Source of the DNA: Periweissella fabalis
GTDB lineage: Bacteria; Bacillota; Bacilli; Lactobacillales; Lactobacillaceae
Assembly (NCBI RefSeq): GCF_012396505.1
Contig: NZ_JAAXPN010000008.1
Location: 1 to 64,000 of the forward strand
Direction of reading: 5' to 3'
DNA: 64,000 nt
Each line of letters opens with the position of its first letter. Position 1 is the first letter of the stretch. The translations under genes and the position numbers were made by a program. This document shows, one piece after another, positions 1 through 9,305 of this stretch. Under the pieces are notes generated by a model. That model searched no databases, was not told where the DNA came from, and saw only the letters and a list, made by a program, of their open reading frames with translations.

Positions 1-36
1 ATTGATGTAAATGTTAATTGTATAATTGAATATTAT

Positions 37-126
37 GGAGGATTACCCAAGTCTGGCTGAAGGGAATGGTCTTGAAAACCATCAGGTCGGGAAACCGGCG
101 CGAGAGTTCGAATCTCTCATCCTCCT
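37..126 (+). tRNA. tRNA-Ser (anticodon TGA)
   Basis: Cloverleaf with acceptor arm GGAGGAT (37-43) paired to ATCCTCC (119-125), anticodon stem ATGGT/ACCAT (66-70/78-82), loop CTTGAAA giving TGA at 73-75, a long variable arm typical of serine tRNAs, and a T-loop TTCGAAT at 107-113. No CCA is encoded. The discriminator base at 126 is T, where serine tRNAs I know usually carry G. Confidence 0.95.
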
Positions 127-151
127 TATCAATAAATTTAAATAATATTAT

Positions 152-225
152 CGCGGGATGGAGCAGTTCGGTAGCTCGTCGGGCCCATAACCCGAAGGTC
201 GTTGGTTCAAATCCAGCTCCCGCAA
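152..225 (+). tRNA. initiator tRNA-fMet (anticodon CAT)
   Basis: Acceptor CGCGGGA (152-158) pairs with TCCCGC (218-223), leaving C1 opposite A72 (224) unpaired, the hallmark of bacterial initiator tRNA. The anticodon stem carries the GGG/CCC run (181-183/191-193) and the loop has CAT at 186-188. Discriminator A225; CCA is not encoded. It lies 25 bases after tRNA-Ser, so the two are probably one transcript. Confidence 0.95.
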
Positions 226-232
226 TTAAACA

Positions 233-262
233 AAAGACTAGGCTTTAGCTTAGTCTTTTTTT
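233..262 (+). terminator. Rho-independent terminator of the tRNA pair
   Basis: AAGACTA (234-240) pairs with TAGTCTT (251-257) around a short loop and is followed by a run of T residues. Confidence 0.85.
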
Positions 263-337
263 GTTCTTAATGGTAAAAGTTTTTTGAAATATTTTTTGAA
301 AAAAAAGAAATCATAGTTAAACAAGCCATTTTTTTGA

Positions 338-343
338 TATAAT
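338..343 (+). promoter_or_regulatory. candidate -10 box for the tseB-asnS unit
   Basis: TATAAT at 338-343 lies 38 bases upstream of the first start codon. The -35 region (TAGTTA around 314-319) is poor, so only the -10 is convincing. Confidence 0.5.
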
Positions 344-381
344 GTAAAATAGTTAGGCCAAATTGAAAAGGAGAAAAGTAA

Positions 382-894
382 ATGCAATTACGCCAAAATA
401 TTTACCAGCGTAAATTTAAAATAAAGCCAAGCATGGTAATTATTAGTGTATTATTGTTAGTAATTATTGCAATAATTGTGATTTTTGAAGTTGCTTTAAA
501 TCCAGCAAAAAGTGATAAAAACACATATGAGGCGATTGCTAAGAAGAGTGGAATTACACAGGTAGATTCTTTTCTAGTTTCAAAGCGCTCTAAGATTTAC
601 TATTCGGTAATTGGAGAAAACAATAAAAAGCAAGATATAGCAGTTATCATGCATGCAAATGATAAAAAATTTAAGCCAGTAATTTTAAAAATGAATGATG
701 GCCTATCAGAAAATCAAGTTAGAAGTCTTGTGCAACAACGTTACAGTCCTAAAAAGGTTTATTCAGTTGCCTTAACATTATATGATGGGGCACCTGCCTG
801 GGATGTTTCATATTTAGATCAAAAACAAAATCTAAGCTTTGCGACCATTCAATTTACAAATGGTAAGCAATTGAAATTAATTCAAAATCTATAA
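382..894 (+). CDS. TseB/YpmB-like membrane protein (DUF5590)
   Basis: 170-residue protein with one hydrophobic segment at about residues 18-38 and an extracellular domain, the plan of the YpmB/TseB family. In Bacillus TseB interacts with the elongation penicillin-binding protein PBP2A and affects cell-wall elongation; that role is inferred here. ypmB lies just upstream of asnS in Bacillus too (ypmB-aspB-asnS), and the same context is kept here without aspB. The start has a good ribosome site (AAAGGAG) 7 bases upstream. The C-terminal half contains the dyad APAWDVSY, similar to PepSY-like repeats of the family. Confidence 0.75.
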   Translation: MQLRQNIYQRKFKIKPSMVIISVLLLVIIAIIVIFEVALNPAKSDKNTYEAIAKKSGITQVDSFLVSKRSKIYYSVIGENNKKQDIAVIMHANDKKFKPVILKMNDGLSENQVRSLVQQRYSPKKVYSVALTLYDGAPAWDVSYLDQKQNLSFATIQFTNGKQLKLIQNL

Positions 895-910
895 TAGAGG
901 TACATTTTAA

Positions 911-970
911 ATGTTAAAAAGTATCGTTTGGATGAGCTATGTCAATCTGGTGGTCATTACACAACAATAA
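911..970 (+). CDS. possible 19-codon leader peptide before asnS
   Basis: A small open frame starts with ATG at 911, preceded by GAGG at 896-899, and ends with TAA at 968-970; it encodes [19 protein letters not shown]. It spans the left arm of the hairpin at 952-981. Only one Asn codon is present, so a classical asparagine attenuator is not clearly supported. It could be chance, or a remnant of the aspB gene that sits here in Bacillus. Confidence 0.25.
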   Translation: MLKSIVWMSYVNLVVITQQ

Positions 971-992
971 GTGTAATGACCCCAAAATAGCT
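935..992 (+). promoter_or_regulatory. two-tier inverted repeat in the asnS leader
   Basis: GGTCATTACAC (952-962) is perfectly complementary to GTGTAATGACC (971-981) with an 8-base loop; an outer pair AGCTAT (935-940) and ATAGCT (987-992) can extend it. No T run follows, so it is not a standard terminator. It ends 28 bases before the asnS start codon. No T-box motif is present, unlike ileS, argS and pheS in this window. Confidence 0.55.
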
Positions 993-1019
993 AATAATAT
1001 CAATCAAAAGGATGAAAAA

Positions 1020-2315
1020 ATGGAAAGTATTAACATTATTGATGCAGGAAAACATGTTGATGAAGAAGTCGTGATTGGCGCTTGGTTAACAAATAAACGT
1101 TCTAGTGGTAAAATTGCGTTCTTACAATTACGTGATGGTTCAGCATATTTCCAAGGAGTAGTTATTAAAGCTAATGTTGCAGAAGAAATCTTTGAATTAG
1201 CTAAGGAATTGAAGCAAGAGACCGCAATTAAAATTACTGGGACCATTCACGAAGACCAACGCTCACATTTTGGTTATGAAATTGAAATTTCAAATATTGA
1301 AGTTATCGGTGAATCTGATGAATATCCAATCACACCTAAAGAACATGGTACAGATTTTTTGATGGATAACCGTCATTTGTATCTTCGTCACCAAAAACCA
1401 TTCGCTATCATGAAAGTCCGTAACGAAATTATTCGTGCAACTTACGAATTCTTTAATAACGAAGGCTTTACCAAATTGGATGCCCCAATTTTAACTGGTT
1501 CAGCTCCGGAAGGAACAACTGAATTATTTGAAACTGATTACTTTGGCCAACCAGCTTTCCTATCACAAACTGGTCAATTATATGCTGAAGCAGGTGCAAT
1601 GGCATATGGTAAGGTCTTTACTTTCGGCCCAACTTTCCGTGCTGAAAAATCAAAGACTCGTCGTCACTTGACTGAATTTTGGATGATTGAACCTGAAATG
1701 GCGTGGATGCACCAAGAAGATAGTCTTGAATTACAAGAACGCTACATTGCATTTCTAGTGCAAAACGTGATTGATCACTGTGCTTACGAATTAAAATTGC
1801 TTGATCGTGATATTGAAACACTTCGTAAATACACCCAATTACCATTCCCACGTCTTTCATATGATGATGCGGTTGAATTATTAAAAGAAAATGGCTTCGA
1901 TGTTGAATGGGGTGTCGATTTTGGCTCACCTGAAGAAACATTCTTGGCTAACCACTTTGAAAAACCAGTCTTTATCGTTAACTTTCCAAAAGCAATTAAG
2001 GCCTTCTATATGAAACGTCATCCGCTTCGTGATGATATTGTTATTTCAGCTGACTTGCTTGCACCAGAAGGCTACGGTGAAATTATTGGTGGCTCAGAAC
2101 GTGATACTGACTACGAATACTTAAAAGCCCGCATCGAAGAACAAGGTTTGAGTCTTGATGAATATGGTTGGTATTTAGACTTACGTAAGTACGGTTCAGT
2201 GCCACACAGTGGTTTTGGTTTAGGTCTTGAACGTGCTGTTACTTGGATTACTGGAACTGAACATATTCGTGAAGCAATTCCATTCCCTCGAACAATTACG
2301 CGAATCCGTCCATAA
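1020..2315 (+). CDS. asnS: asparaginyl-tRNA synthetase
   Basis: Class IIb synthetase of 431 residues charging tRNA-Asn in the cytoplasm. The N-terminal OB-fold anticodon-binding domain (about residues 15-100) contains [20 protein letters not shown]. The catalytic core shows class II motif 2 ([21 protein letters not shown]) and motif 3 ([15 protein letters not shown]) near the end. An upstream in-frame ATG at 939 exists, but the ATG at 1020 has AAAGGAT just upstream and gives the usual family length. The leader carries an inverted repeat and no T-box. Confidence 0.97.
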   Translation: MESINIIDAGKHVDEEVVIGAWLTNKRSSGKIAFLQLRDGSAYFQGVVIKANVAEEIFELAKELKQETAIKITGTIHEDQRSHFGYEIEISNIEVIGESDEYPITPKEHGTDFLMDNRHLYLRHQKPFAIMKVRNEIIRATYEFFNNEGFTKLDAPILTGSAPEGTTELFETDYFGQPAFLSQTGQLYAEAGAMAYGKVFTFGPTFRAEKSKTRRHLTEFWMIEPEMAWMHQEDSLELQERYIAFLVQNVIDHCAYELKLLDRDIETLRKYTQLPFPRLSYDDAVELLKENGFDVEWGVDFGSPEETFLANHFEKPVFIVNFPKAIKAFYMKRHPLRDDIVISADLLAPEGYGEIIGGSERDTDYEYLKARIEEQGLSLDEYGWYLDLRKYGSVPHSGFGLGLERAVTWITGTEHIREAIPFPRTITRIRP

Positions 2316-2333
2316 TAAATATAATACTTTTGA

Positions 2334-2369
2334 ACGTGGTAGATTATTTTTTGAATCTACCGCGTTTTA
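2334..2369 (+). terminator. terminator after asnS
   Basis: ACGTGGTAGATT pairs with AATCTACCGCGT (one G-T pair) and is followed by TTTTA. Confidence 0.8.
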
Positions 2370-2411
2370 TTATATATAATAAATATATTACTAGCAGTGG
2401 AGGGCTACACA

Positions 2412-3122
2412 ATGAAACAAGAAACAGTGGATGCTTTTATCAAAGCAGGTAGCTTATCGATAAGCAATTACTTGTTAGAACATTATCAAGATATTGGGAT
2501 GAATAACGAGCAATTAGTTGTCTACATTCAATTGAAAAAAGCAGTAGAACGGGGACAAGATTTGCCTGATTTAACTATTATTGCGAAATTTTTACATATG
2601 ACCAAAAATGCAGTTGCCAATGTACTACAAAGCATGATTGCTGCCAAATTAGCTGAAATAAAGACAGTTACAAATGAATTCGGCCAGAAAATTGATCAAC
2701 TAAATTTTGATGGCCTATATGCTAAGCTTTTGGGTGAAATTGATGTAGAAAATAAAATTATTACTCCACAACAATCAAAACGTGCCACTCGACAAGAGGT
2801 ATTTGCAACCATTGAAAGTGAGTTTAGACGACCATTATCAACGTTTGAATTACAAACTGTTAGTAAATGGCTTGATGATGAAAATTATGACCCAGAAACA
2901 ATTTTAATGGCATTAAGGGAAGCTGTACTAAATAATGTTTATAACTTCCGATATATTGAGCAGATATTAGTAAATTGGCAACAAAAGAATATTAAAACCG
3001 AGCTAGATGTTGCTCAGCATCGAAATGCACGACAACAAAAAATGAACAATGATAAGAAACCAGAAAATATGAGGATTCGAAATATTCCATATATTGATAT
3101 CACAAATTTAGAAAATAATTAA
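2412..3122 (+). CDS. dnaD: DnaD-domain replication initiation protein
   Basis: 236 residues. In Bacillus DnaD loads with DnaA/DnaB at oriC and helps load the replicative helicase; the DnaD-asnS neighbourhood is conserved across Firmicutes, which supports the call. The N-terminal winged-helix region is about residues 1-110 and the DnaD C-terminal domain about 125-200, with the characteristic FELQTVSKWLDDENYDPETI and an YIEQILVNW motif. A GTG at 2397 is in frame, but the ATG at 2412 has GGAGGG 7 bases upstream. The nth gene that often follows dnaD is absent. Confidence 0.9.
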   Translation: MKQETVDAFIKAGSLSISNYLLEHYQDIGMNNEQLVVYIQLKKAVERGQDLPDLTIIAKFLHMTKNAVANVLQSMIAAKLAEIKTVTNEFGQKIDQLNFDGLYAKLLGEIDVENKIITPQQSKRATRQEVFATIESEFRRPLSTFELQTVSKWLDDENYDPETILMALREAVLNNVYNFRYIEQILVNWQQKNIKTELDVAQHRNARQQKMNNDKKPENMRIRNIPYIDITNLENN

Positions 3123-3168
3123 GCACGCTTGAATTAAAATTTTAATAGCCTCTTAATACAGACAAAAT

Positions 3169-3258
3169 AGGAGTGTGACCATAGACATACACAAAAAAGC
3201 TAGGAATTTACTTTTCCTAGCTTTTTTGTGTATATTTATCGAGACCAGCTTTGGCGCA
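3169..3258. repeat. diverged copy (D) of the dispersed hairpin repeat; bidirectional terminator
   Basis: Between the convergent dnaD and the M3-like gene lies AGGAGTGTGAC (3169-3179) followed by a perfect 20-bp stem (3187-3206 with 3214-3233, 7-base loop) with A-tracts on one arm and T-tracts on the other, so it can terminate both genes. The flank after the stem, TATCGAGACCAGCTTTGGCGC, resembles the flank of the copy at 44.3 kb. Membership of the repeat family is less certain than for the other three copies. Confidence 0.55.
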
Positions 3259-3303
3259 GTCTCATTAAACTTTTATCGTATAGCTGTTACCATCTATTAC
3301 TAT

Positions 3304-4908
3304 TTAGTCACTGACCGTTAAGCCAGTAGATACTAGATGTTGCGCGTAATCGTTAATGGTATTTAATAATGAAGGTAAGGTGGCTGAATCAAATGGTGAT
3401 TCAATAGCACATAAGTTTAGTAAATTTAGTAAACTATCGTGTGAACTGTTTTTTGCAAATTGGATATACTTATTAACAATATCAGCATTTCCTTGTTCTT
3501 CAGTCGGCTGCCAAAACTGCATTCCGATAACAATACCTAAAAGATCATCAACCGCGGTATTAGGATGAGTAATTAGTGTTTCGTCTAATAACCATGTTGG
3601 TAACTGTCCTAATTGATTAGGCCACAAATTATTTAATTCAGCTAGAGATGGTGTAGATGGTTGATATAAATAATTAGCAAATTTAATTTGATTGGCGTGA
3701 TAGTTTAACGCTTGTAAATTCTTTTTAATCATTAATTTTTGAAATGTTTGTGCATCATTGCCAATTAGTAAATGAAGCCAAGGCCAGCTAATAAATTCAA
3801 ATCCTTTAGCTAAAGCCGTTTGTGTATCGGTAAATGAAAAAATTAAGTTACCTGATTTAAGACCACGAATTGAGAACGCTTGAAAGGCCCGGCCAAATTG
3901 ATTTAATAGTGCATCAACCTGATTAGGTAAACAATCAGTATTAATTGTGATTTCTGGCAATTGTTTATTGATAATAAATGTAGCAAGGCTTGGGACATCA
4001 CAATATATGTTATTCGTGAAATGCAAACTATTATGCTCTACTAAATAATCATAAAAACGCGTAGTTACTGGATCAATGGCATCTAAAAACGGTTTTAAAT
4101 TTTTTTGAAGATTAGTACTAGTGAAATTAGCGTTTGTTTGTGGCAAATCGGGTTGATCAAGTTTAATTGGTATGGTATTAAGAATTGTGTCGCAAAGGGT
4201 TAGGACTTCATTGATAGTGTAATCAATATGATTATGACGAGCCATATTAAATTCACTATAAGTAGAATAGTTAAGTATTTTAGCTTGTTGTTTACGATTG
4301 GCTGTTAATTTTTCAAATAAGGTAATTAGTTTAGCTTGATTTAATGTTAAAAAATTGGTAACAGTAGTTTCAATCAGTGTCTGTGTCTGAATATCTAAAG
4401 TGAATAATATTTGTAATGCGCTAGTTAATGACAAAACATGGCCATTGACGTTAATTGTTGCCGTTGATAATATTTTATGATATTGATTGATAAGGATTTG
4501 TTCATCTAGTAATAAAGCGTCAATCTCAGTAGAATATGTCTTTAATTGATTTTCAGCTAATTTAAACTTTGCTAATGGTAAGGCGATTGCTAGTTGATTA
4601 CGAAATTTTGATTTTATTAAGCTATTTGCAAGGCGGTATGCTAAGTCTTGTAAAAGTGGGACTTGCATGTCCCAGATAGCTAATTCATCGATATATGTTT
4701 TATCAGCTGGATGTTGAGTTGCTAAAGTTTGTAAAATTTCATAAGTTGATATTAGGGAGTCATTGAGATTGTCTAGATTCTGAATGGTCATTTGAGCAAT
4801 ATTTACAGACTCAGCTTTTTTAAATTTTTGAACTGCATCAATATAGTCTAAACGAAAGACATCAAAATCTGGTCGAACATACTGTAGCACTTGTAATTTT
4901 TGGGCCAT
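3304..4908 (-). CDS. catalytically dead M3-family oligoendopeptidase homologue (pseudoenzyme)
   Basis: 534 residues, close to full length for M3 (PepF-like) oligoendopeptidases. The fold signature survives: NYSTYSEFNMARHNHIDYT (213-231) matches the helical domain, VDALLNQFGRAFQAFSIR (331-348) aligns with the active-site helix (family form DVxTLLHEAGHAFQ), and FEFISWPW (370-377) aligns with MEFLTWPW. The zinc motif HExxH is NQFGR (336-340), so both His ligands and the catalytic Glu are gone; the third ligand Glu is Thr364; the family tyrosines near HPFYYIDY are replaced by HPNTAVDD (448-455). The frame is intact, with AGGAGA ahead of the start, so it is probably expressed but not a metallopeptidase. 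A binding or regulatory role is inference only. Monocistronic. Confidence 0.8.
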   Translation of the reverse strand: MAQKLQVLQYVRPDFDVFRLDYIDAVQKFKKAESVNIAQMTIQNLDNLNDSLISTYEILQTLATQHPADKTYIDELAIWDMQVPLLQDLAYRLANSLIKSKFRNQLAIALPLAKFKLAENQLKTYSTEIDALLLDEQILINQYHKILSTATINVNGHVLSLTSALQILFTLDIQTQTLIETTVTNFLTLNQAKLITLFEKLTANRKQQAKILNYSTYSEFNMARHNHIDYTINEVLTLCDTILNTIPIKLDQPDLPQTNANFTSTNLQKNLKPFLDAIDPVTTRFYDYLVEHNSLHFTNNIYCDVPSLATFIINKQLPEITINTDCLPNQVDALLNQFGRAFQAFSIRGLKSGNLIFSFTDTQTALAKGFEFISWPWLHLLIGNDAQTFQKLMIKKNLQALNYHANQIKFANYLYQPSTPSLAELNNLWPNQLGQLPTWLLDETLITHPNTAVDDLLGIVIGMQFWQPTEEQGNADIVNKYIQFAKNSSHDSLLNLLNLCAIESPFDSATLPSLLNTINDYAQHLVSTGLTVSD

Positions 4909-5072
4909 AATATTCTCCTAAATTCTAATATTCCTTTAATCATACCATAATTTTTGGCCTGAGAAAGTGCTTTACACAAAACAAAAGAATCATTTAATGA
5001 CATAATTCTAATAACATATATAGTAAGCTATGGTAAACTTGCAATAAAATAAGTTAAACTAAGAGGAAAAAA

Positions 5073-5621
5073 ATGAAAATTCGTGAAGCCCATTCCAGTG
5101 ATCAATCGTTAGTTTCAAATTTAATATTGACGATTATCAATCAAATGGAATTAAAAGAATTAGTTAATTTTACTGATAATGATAAAATAAATTTAATAAC
5201 ACAAGCATATAATTTAGAAAGATTACTAGATTATACAGATATTTTGCTTGCTGAAATTGATGGTAAAATTGTGGGGATGAGTTATTCTTATCCTGCTGAT
5301 GTTGAAATGCAAACACGTGCTGATATCTTAAAAAGCACTCAGGGAATTGATTTACATCCTAACCAAGAAGCATGGCCAGAAGAATGGTATTTAGAAATGT
5401 TATCAGTTAATCCAAATTATCGTGGTCATGGAATTGGTAAAGCATTAATAGAAGCAACAATTGAAAGTGCACGTCTAAATGATTTTGAAAAAATTAGTTT
5501 GAACGTAGATAACAGTAATCCACGTGCAGAAAAGCTATACAGTAAGCAAGGTTTCTCTACAGTAAGTCAAATAATGATTGGTGAGCATGCCTATAAACAT
5601 ATGATTAAAGCTTTAGATTAA
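5073..5621 (+). CDS. GNAT-family N-acetyltransferase
   Basis: 182 residues with the acetyl-CoA binding motif A, MLSVNPNYRGHGIGKALIEA (around residues 109-128), and the C-terminal motif NVDNSNPRAEKLYSKQGF. The family transfers an acetyl group from acetyl-CoA to an amine; the substrate cannot be deduced. It stands alone between the divergent M3-like gene and the hrcA promoter, with AGAGG upstream of the ATG. Confidence 0.85.
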   Translation: MKIREAHSSDQSLVSNLILTIINQMELKELVNFTDNDKINLITQAYNLERLLDYTDILLAEIDGKIVGMSYSYPADVEMQTRADILKSTQGIDLHPNQEAWPEEWYLEMLSVNPNYRGHGIGKALIEATIESARLNDFEKISLNVDNSNPRAEKLYSKQGFSTVSQIMIGEHAYKHMIKALD

Positions 5622-5669
5622 AGTGGTAATAAATTTTTGGCTTTTTTTGCAATTTTTTTATGCAAATGT

Positions 5670-5697
5670 TTGACATTCTTTGACTAAAGAGTATTAT
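5670..5697 (+). promoter_or_regulatory. sigma-A promoter of the hrcA operon
   Basis: TTGACA at 5670-5675, a 16-base spacer and TATTAT at 5692-5697. The CIRCE operator begins 8 bases downstream, so HrcA would block initiation. Confidence 0.8.
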
Positions 5698-5705
5698 ATT
5701 AATTG

Positions 5706-5732
5706 TTAGCACTTGGAGGTTATGAGTGCTAA
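5706..5732 (+). promoter_or_regulatory. CIRCE operator (HrcA binding site)
   Basis: TTAGCACTT (5706-5714), a 9-base spacer and GAGTGCTAA (5724-5732). The consensus is TTAGCACTC-N9-GAGTGCTAA; the only departure is the last base of the left arm. It sits between the promoter and the hrcA start. Confidence 0.95.
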
Positions 5733-5747
5733 AGTGAGGTGAAAGGT

Positions 5748-6800
5748 ATGTTAACAGATCGCCAGAAATTAATTCTCCAAGCGATTGTACTTGCTTACAC
5801 TGAAACCGGGCATGCTGTTGGTTCCAAGAAGTTAGTTGAAATGCTGAGTATTTCAGTTAGTTCAGCAACAATTCGAAATGAAATGGCCGTCTTGGAAGAT
5901 TTTGGTTTGATTCAAAAAGAACATACAAGTTCTGGTCGAATCCCATCATTAGCGGGGTATCGCTATTATGTAGACCATTTAAAACATCGTGATATTTTGA
6001 TTGGTCAAAATGACTTATCAATGATTCGACAGTCACTTAATGGATCATATGCAAAAGTTGATGAGATAATTGCTAATTCTACGAATATGTTGTCAAAATT
6101 AACGTCATATACTGCATTAGCAATAAAACCCGAGATAAGTGATGTTCGATTATCTGGTTTTCGATTAGTACCTCTTGGTAATCACCAAGTTTTAGCAATT
6201 CTAGTTACTGATAGTGGAGAAGTTGAGAGTCAACAATTTGCAATTGGTAAAGATGTCAGCGGTGATCAACTAGAAGCAATCGTGCGTATAGTTAATGATC
6301 AACTTGTCGGTCAGCCATTAAGTATTGTTTTGCAACGGTTGTTGACTGATATACCAATTCAAATAACACAGTACTTGAAAACCCCTGATGGTTTTTTACA
6401 AACCTTTGGCCAGGCATTAGATCGTGCAACATCAGATCAATTCTTTGTAGGTGGGCGATTGAATCTACTTGATTTTAGTAGTATTGATGATCCTACAACT
6501 ATTAAGGATTTATATCATTTGTTAAGCAATAAAACTGATATGCACGATATGATGATTCCTTCTCAAATGGAAGATAGCACGAAAGTGTCAGTCAAAATTG
6601 GAGATGAAATTGCCAACGATTTACTAAAAAATTATTCATTACTAACAGCAACCTATGATGTTGGTAATCATGGACGGGGTATGATTGCAATTCTTGGTCC
6701 AACCCGGATGTCGTATTCACGTACGATTGGCCTACTTGGAGCATTTAAGCAAGAGCTAACAAATAAACTAATAAATTATTATCAATTTTATGATGAGTAG
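5748..6800 (+). CDS. hrcA: heat-inducible transcription repressor HrcA
   Basis: 350 residues. HrcA binds CIRCE and represses the class I heat-shock genes, with GroEL controlling its activity in Bacillus. The N-terminal winged helix (residues 1-75) contains VSSATIRNEMAVLEDFGLI and SSGRIPSLAGYRYYVDHL; the rest is the GAF-like/insert region ending in GPTRMSYSRTIGLL. A GTG at 5739 is in frame, but the ATG at 5748 has GAGGTG at suitable distance and gives the usual MLTDRQ start. First gene of the hrcA-grpE-dnaK-dnaJ operon, autoregulated through its own operator. Confidence 0.97.
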   Translation: MLTDRQKLILQAIVLAYTETGHAVGSKKLVEMLSISVSSATIRNEMAVLEDFGLIQKEHTSSGRIPSLAGYRYYVDHLKHRDILIGQNDLSMIRQSLNGSYAKVDEIIANSTNMLSKLTSYTALAIKPEISDVRLSGFRLVPLGNHQVLAILVTDSGEVESQQFAIGKDVSGDQLEAIVRIVNDQLVGQPLSIVLQRLLTDIPIQITQYLKTPDGFLQTFGQALDRATSDQFFVGGRLNLLDFSSIDDPTTIKDLYHLLSNKTDMHDMMIPSQMEDSTKVSVKIGDEIANDLLKNYSLLTATYDVGNHGRGMIAILGPTRMSYSRTIGLLGAFKQELTNKLINYYQFYDE

Positions 6801-6810
6801 GAGGTGCTAA

Positions 6811-7395
6811 ATGGCCGAGGAAAAGAAAAGCGTAGATGAACAAGAAATTGATGCTACGCAAGCGACTGCAAGTGAAAATATTGAGGGTAATGAACCCCAA
6901 GGAACTGAAGCAGACGCAACAGTTGACCAAAATACACCGGAAGCTAATCAAATCGCTGACTTAGAAGCACAATTAGCCGCAATGGAAGATAAATATCTTC
7001 GTAGTCAAGCTGAAATTGCTAACATGCATACGCGTTTTAAGAAGGAACAAGAAACCATGCTTAAATACGAAGGTACTAAATTAGCTAAAGCAGTTATTCC
7101 TGCTATTGATAATTTAGAACGTGCGTTAGCAGTACCAGCTGAAGGTGAAGCTGCCGAAAAGTTGAAAACAGGTGTTGAAATGGTCTTAAAGACTGTTAAC
7201 CAGGCGCTTGAGAGTAACGATATTAAAGCAGTTGGTGCTGAAGGTGAAGCTTTTGATCCAACTTGTCACCAAGCCATTCAATCAGTGGCAGCTGATGAGC
7301 AACATCCAGCTGATACGGTTGTAAGTGTGCTTCAAAAAGGATATATGTTAAAAGATCGTGTTTTGCGACCAGCAATGGTTAGCGTAGCACAATAA
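6811..7395 (+). CDS. grpE: nucleotide exchange factor GrpE
   Basis: 194 residues. GrpE dimers release ADP from DnaK. The N-terminal 45 residues are acidic and low complexity (typical disordered tail), followed by a coiled coil from about residue 47 ([20 protein letters not shown]) and the C-terminal beta wing, with the signature [15 protein letters not shown] and the end RPAMVSVAQ. The start follows the hrcA stop by 10 bases with AGGAGG, so the two are translated from the same message. Confidence 0.97.
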   Translation: MAEEKKSVDEQEIDATQATASENIEGNEPQGTEADATVDQNTPEANQIADLEAQLAAMEDKYLRSQAEIANMHTRFKKEQETMLKYEGTKLAKAVIPAIDNLERALAVPAEGEAAEKLKTGVEMVLKTVNQALESNDIKAVGAEGEAFDPTCHQAIQSVAADEQHPADTVVSVLQKGYMLKDRVLRPAMVSVAQ

Positions 7396-7430
7396 AAAAT
7401 AAAAAAATTATTAAAAGAGGTAAGGATATA

Positions 7431-9260
7431 ATGTCAAAGATTATTGGTATTGATTTAGGTACAACTAACTCAGCTGTTGCAGTCTTAGAAGGTGGTAAAG
7501 CAAAAATTATCACTAACCCAGATGGTAACCGTACTACGCCTTCTGTAGTTGCGTTTAAGAACGGTGAAACGGTTGTTGGGGATACTGCTAAACGTCAAAT
7601 GGTTACTAACCCTAACACAATTGCATCAATTAAGCGTCACATGGGTGAATCAGGTTACAAAGTTGACGTTGAAGGTACTTCATACACACCAGAACAAGTT
7701 TCAGCAATGGTATTACAATACATCAAGAAGTACGCTGAAGATTACTTAGGTGAAGAAGTTACTCAAGCTGTTATTACAGTACCTGCCTACTTTAACGATG
7801 CCCAACGTCAAGCAACAAAAGATGCCGGTACAATCGCTGGTTTGAAGGTTGAACGAATTATTAACGAACCTACAGCTGCCGCATTAGCTTACGGTATGGA
7901 TAGTGATGACCGTGATGAAAAAATCTTAGTATATGACCTTGGTGGTGGTACTTTTGACGTTTCAATTCTTGAATTAGGAGATGGTGTCTTTGACGTTCTT
8001 TCAACTAATGGTGATACTCACCTTGGTGGGGATGACTTTGATAACAAGATTATTGATTGGTTAATTGCTGATTTCAAGGCTGAACATGGTGTTGATTTGT
8101 CATCAGATACACTTGCAATGCAACGTTTGAAGGATGCCGCTGAAGCAGCTAAGAAGACCCTTTCTTCTTCAACCGAAGCTCAAATTGACTTGCCATTTAT
8201 TGCTTCAAGCAACGAAGGTCCATTGCACATCCAAACTTCACTTTCACAAGCAAAGTTTAACCAATTAACAGTTGATTTGATTGAACGCGCTGAAGAACCT
8301 GTTCGTAATGCCTTGAAGGATGCAGGTCTTACAATGGCTGATATTGATCAAGTTATCTTAAATGGTGGTTCAACACGGATTCCAGCTGTTCAAGAATCAG
8401 TACGGAAGTTAACTGGTAAGGAACCATCACACTCAATTAACCCTGATGAAGCCGTTGCCCTTGGTGCGGCCGTACAAGGTGGAGTTATCACTGGGGATGT
8501 TACTGATGTGGTCCTTCTTGATGTTACACCACTTTCACTTGGTATCGAAACAATGGGTGGGGTCTTTACTAAGTTAATCGACCGTAACACAACGATTCCA
8601 GTTTCTAAGTCACAAACATTCTCAACTGCCGCTGATAACCAACCAGCTGTGGATATCCACGTGTTGCAAGGTGAACGTTCAATGGCTGCTGATAACAAGA
8701 CTTTGGGACGTTTCCAATTAACTGACATTCCAGCTGCTCCACGTGGAATCCCTCAAATCGAAGTTACTTTCGATATTGATAAGAACGGAATTGTTAACGT
8801 ATCTGCTAAGGACCTTGGAACTAACAAGGAACAAAAGATTACTATCAAGTCAAACTCAGGTTTAACTGATGAAGAAATCGAACGTATGATGAACGATGCT
8901 AAGGCTAACGAAGAAGCCGATGCTAAGCGTAAGGAAGAAGTTGACTTACGCAATGAAGTTGACCAATTAATTTTCCAAACTGAAAAGACATTAAAAGAAG
9001 TTGGTGATAAGTTACCAGAAACAGATACTGCAGCAACTAAAACTGCTCTTGAAGATTTGAAGAAGGCTCAAGCTGACGATAACCTTGATGATATGAAAGC
9101 TAAGAAAGAAGCTTTAAGTGAAGCTGCTCAAGAATTAGCTGTTAAGTTATACCAACAAGGTGAAGCTGCTCAAGGTCAAGCTGGTGAAACTGATGGTAAA
9201 GCCACTGATAACACTGTTGATGGTGACTTTGAAGAAGTAGATCCTAAGAATAAGAAGTAA
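7431..9260 (+). CDS. dnaK: molecular chaperone DnaK (Hsp70)
   Basis: 609 residues. The N-terminal ATPase domain opens with [20 protein letters not shown]; phosphate-2 motif [14 protein letters not shown] and adenosine motif [13 protein letters not shown] are present. The substrate-binding domain begins around residue 365 (linker [15 protein letters not shown]) and ends in a helical lid with an acidic tail, EEVDPKNKK. As in other Firmicutes it lacks the 24-residue insertion of the Gram-negative ATPase domain. Spacing to grpE is 35 bases with AGAGG; codon use is strongly biased, as expected for a highly expressed gene. Confidence 0.98.
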   Translation: MSKIIGIDLGTTNSAVAVLEGGKAKIITNPDGNRTTPSVVAFKNGETVVGDTAKRQMVTNPNTIASIKRHMGESGYKVDVEGTSYTPEQVSAMVLQYIKKYAEDYLGEEVTQAVITVPAYFNDAQRQATKDAGTIAGLKVERIINEPTAAALAYGMDSDDRDEKILVYDLGGGTFDVSILELGDGVFDVLSTNGDTHLGGDDFDNKIIDWLIADFKAEHGVDLSSDTLAMQRLKDAAEAAKKTLSSSTEAQIDLPFIASSNEGPLHIQTSLSQAKFNQLTVDLIERAEEPVRNALKDAGLTMADIDQVILNGGSTRIPAVQESVRKLTGKEPSHSINPDEAVALGAAVQGGVITGDVTDVVLLDVTPLSLGIETMGGVFTKLIDRNTTIPVSKSQTFSTAADNQPAVDIHVLQGERSMAADNKTLGRFQLTDIPAAPRGIPQIEVTFDIDKNGIVNVSAKDLGTNKEQKITIKSNSGLTDEEIERMMNDAKANEEADAKRKEEVDLRNEVDQLIFQTEKTLKEVGDKLPETDTAATKTALEDLKKAQADDNLDDMKAKKEALSEAAQELAVKLYQQGEAAQGQAGETDGKATDNTVDGDFEEVDPKNKK

Positions 9261-9275
9261 TTTATGAATCGACCT

Positions 9276-9305
9276 AGTGGGTTTGGGAAATTTCCCAAAC
9301 CCGCT
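9276..9305 (+). terminator. stable hairpin between dnaK and dnaJ
   Basis: A near-perfect stem, GTTTGGGAAA against TTTCCCAAAC extended to 15 pairs. The run after it is TTGTC, not poly-T, so it is more likely a message-stability or partial-termination element that lowers dnaJ output than a full stop. Confidence 0.6.

Noticed and set aside
66-248. 60-codon open frame at the window start
   Set aside because: It runs through tRNA-Ser and initiator tRNA and has no ribosome site; it is a shadow of the RNA genes.
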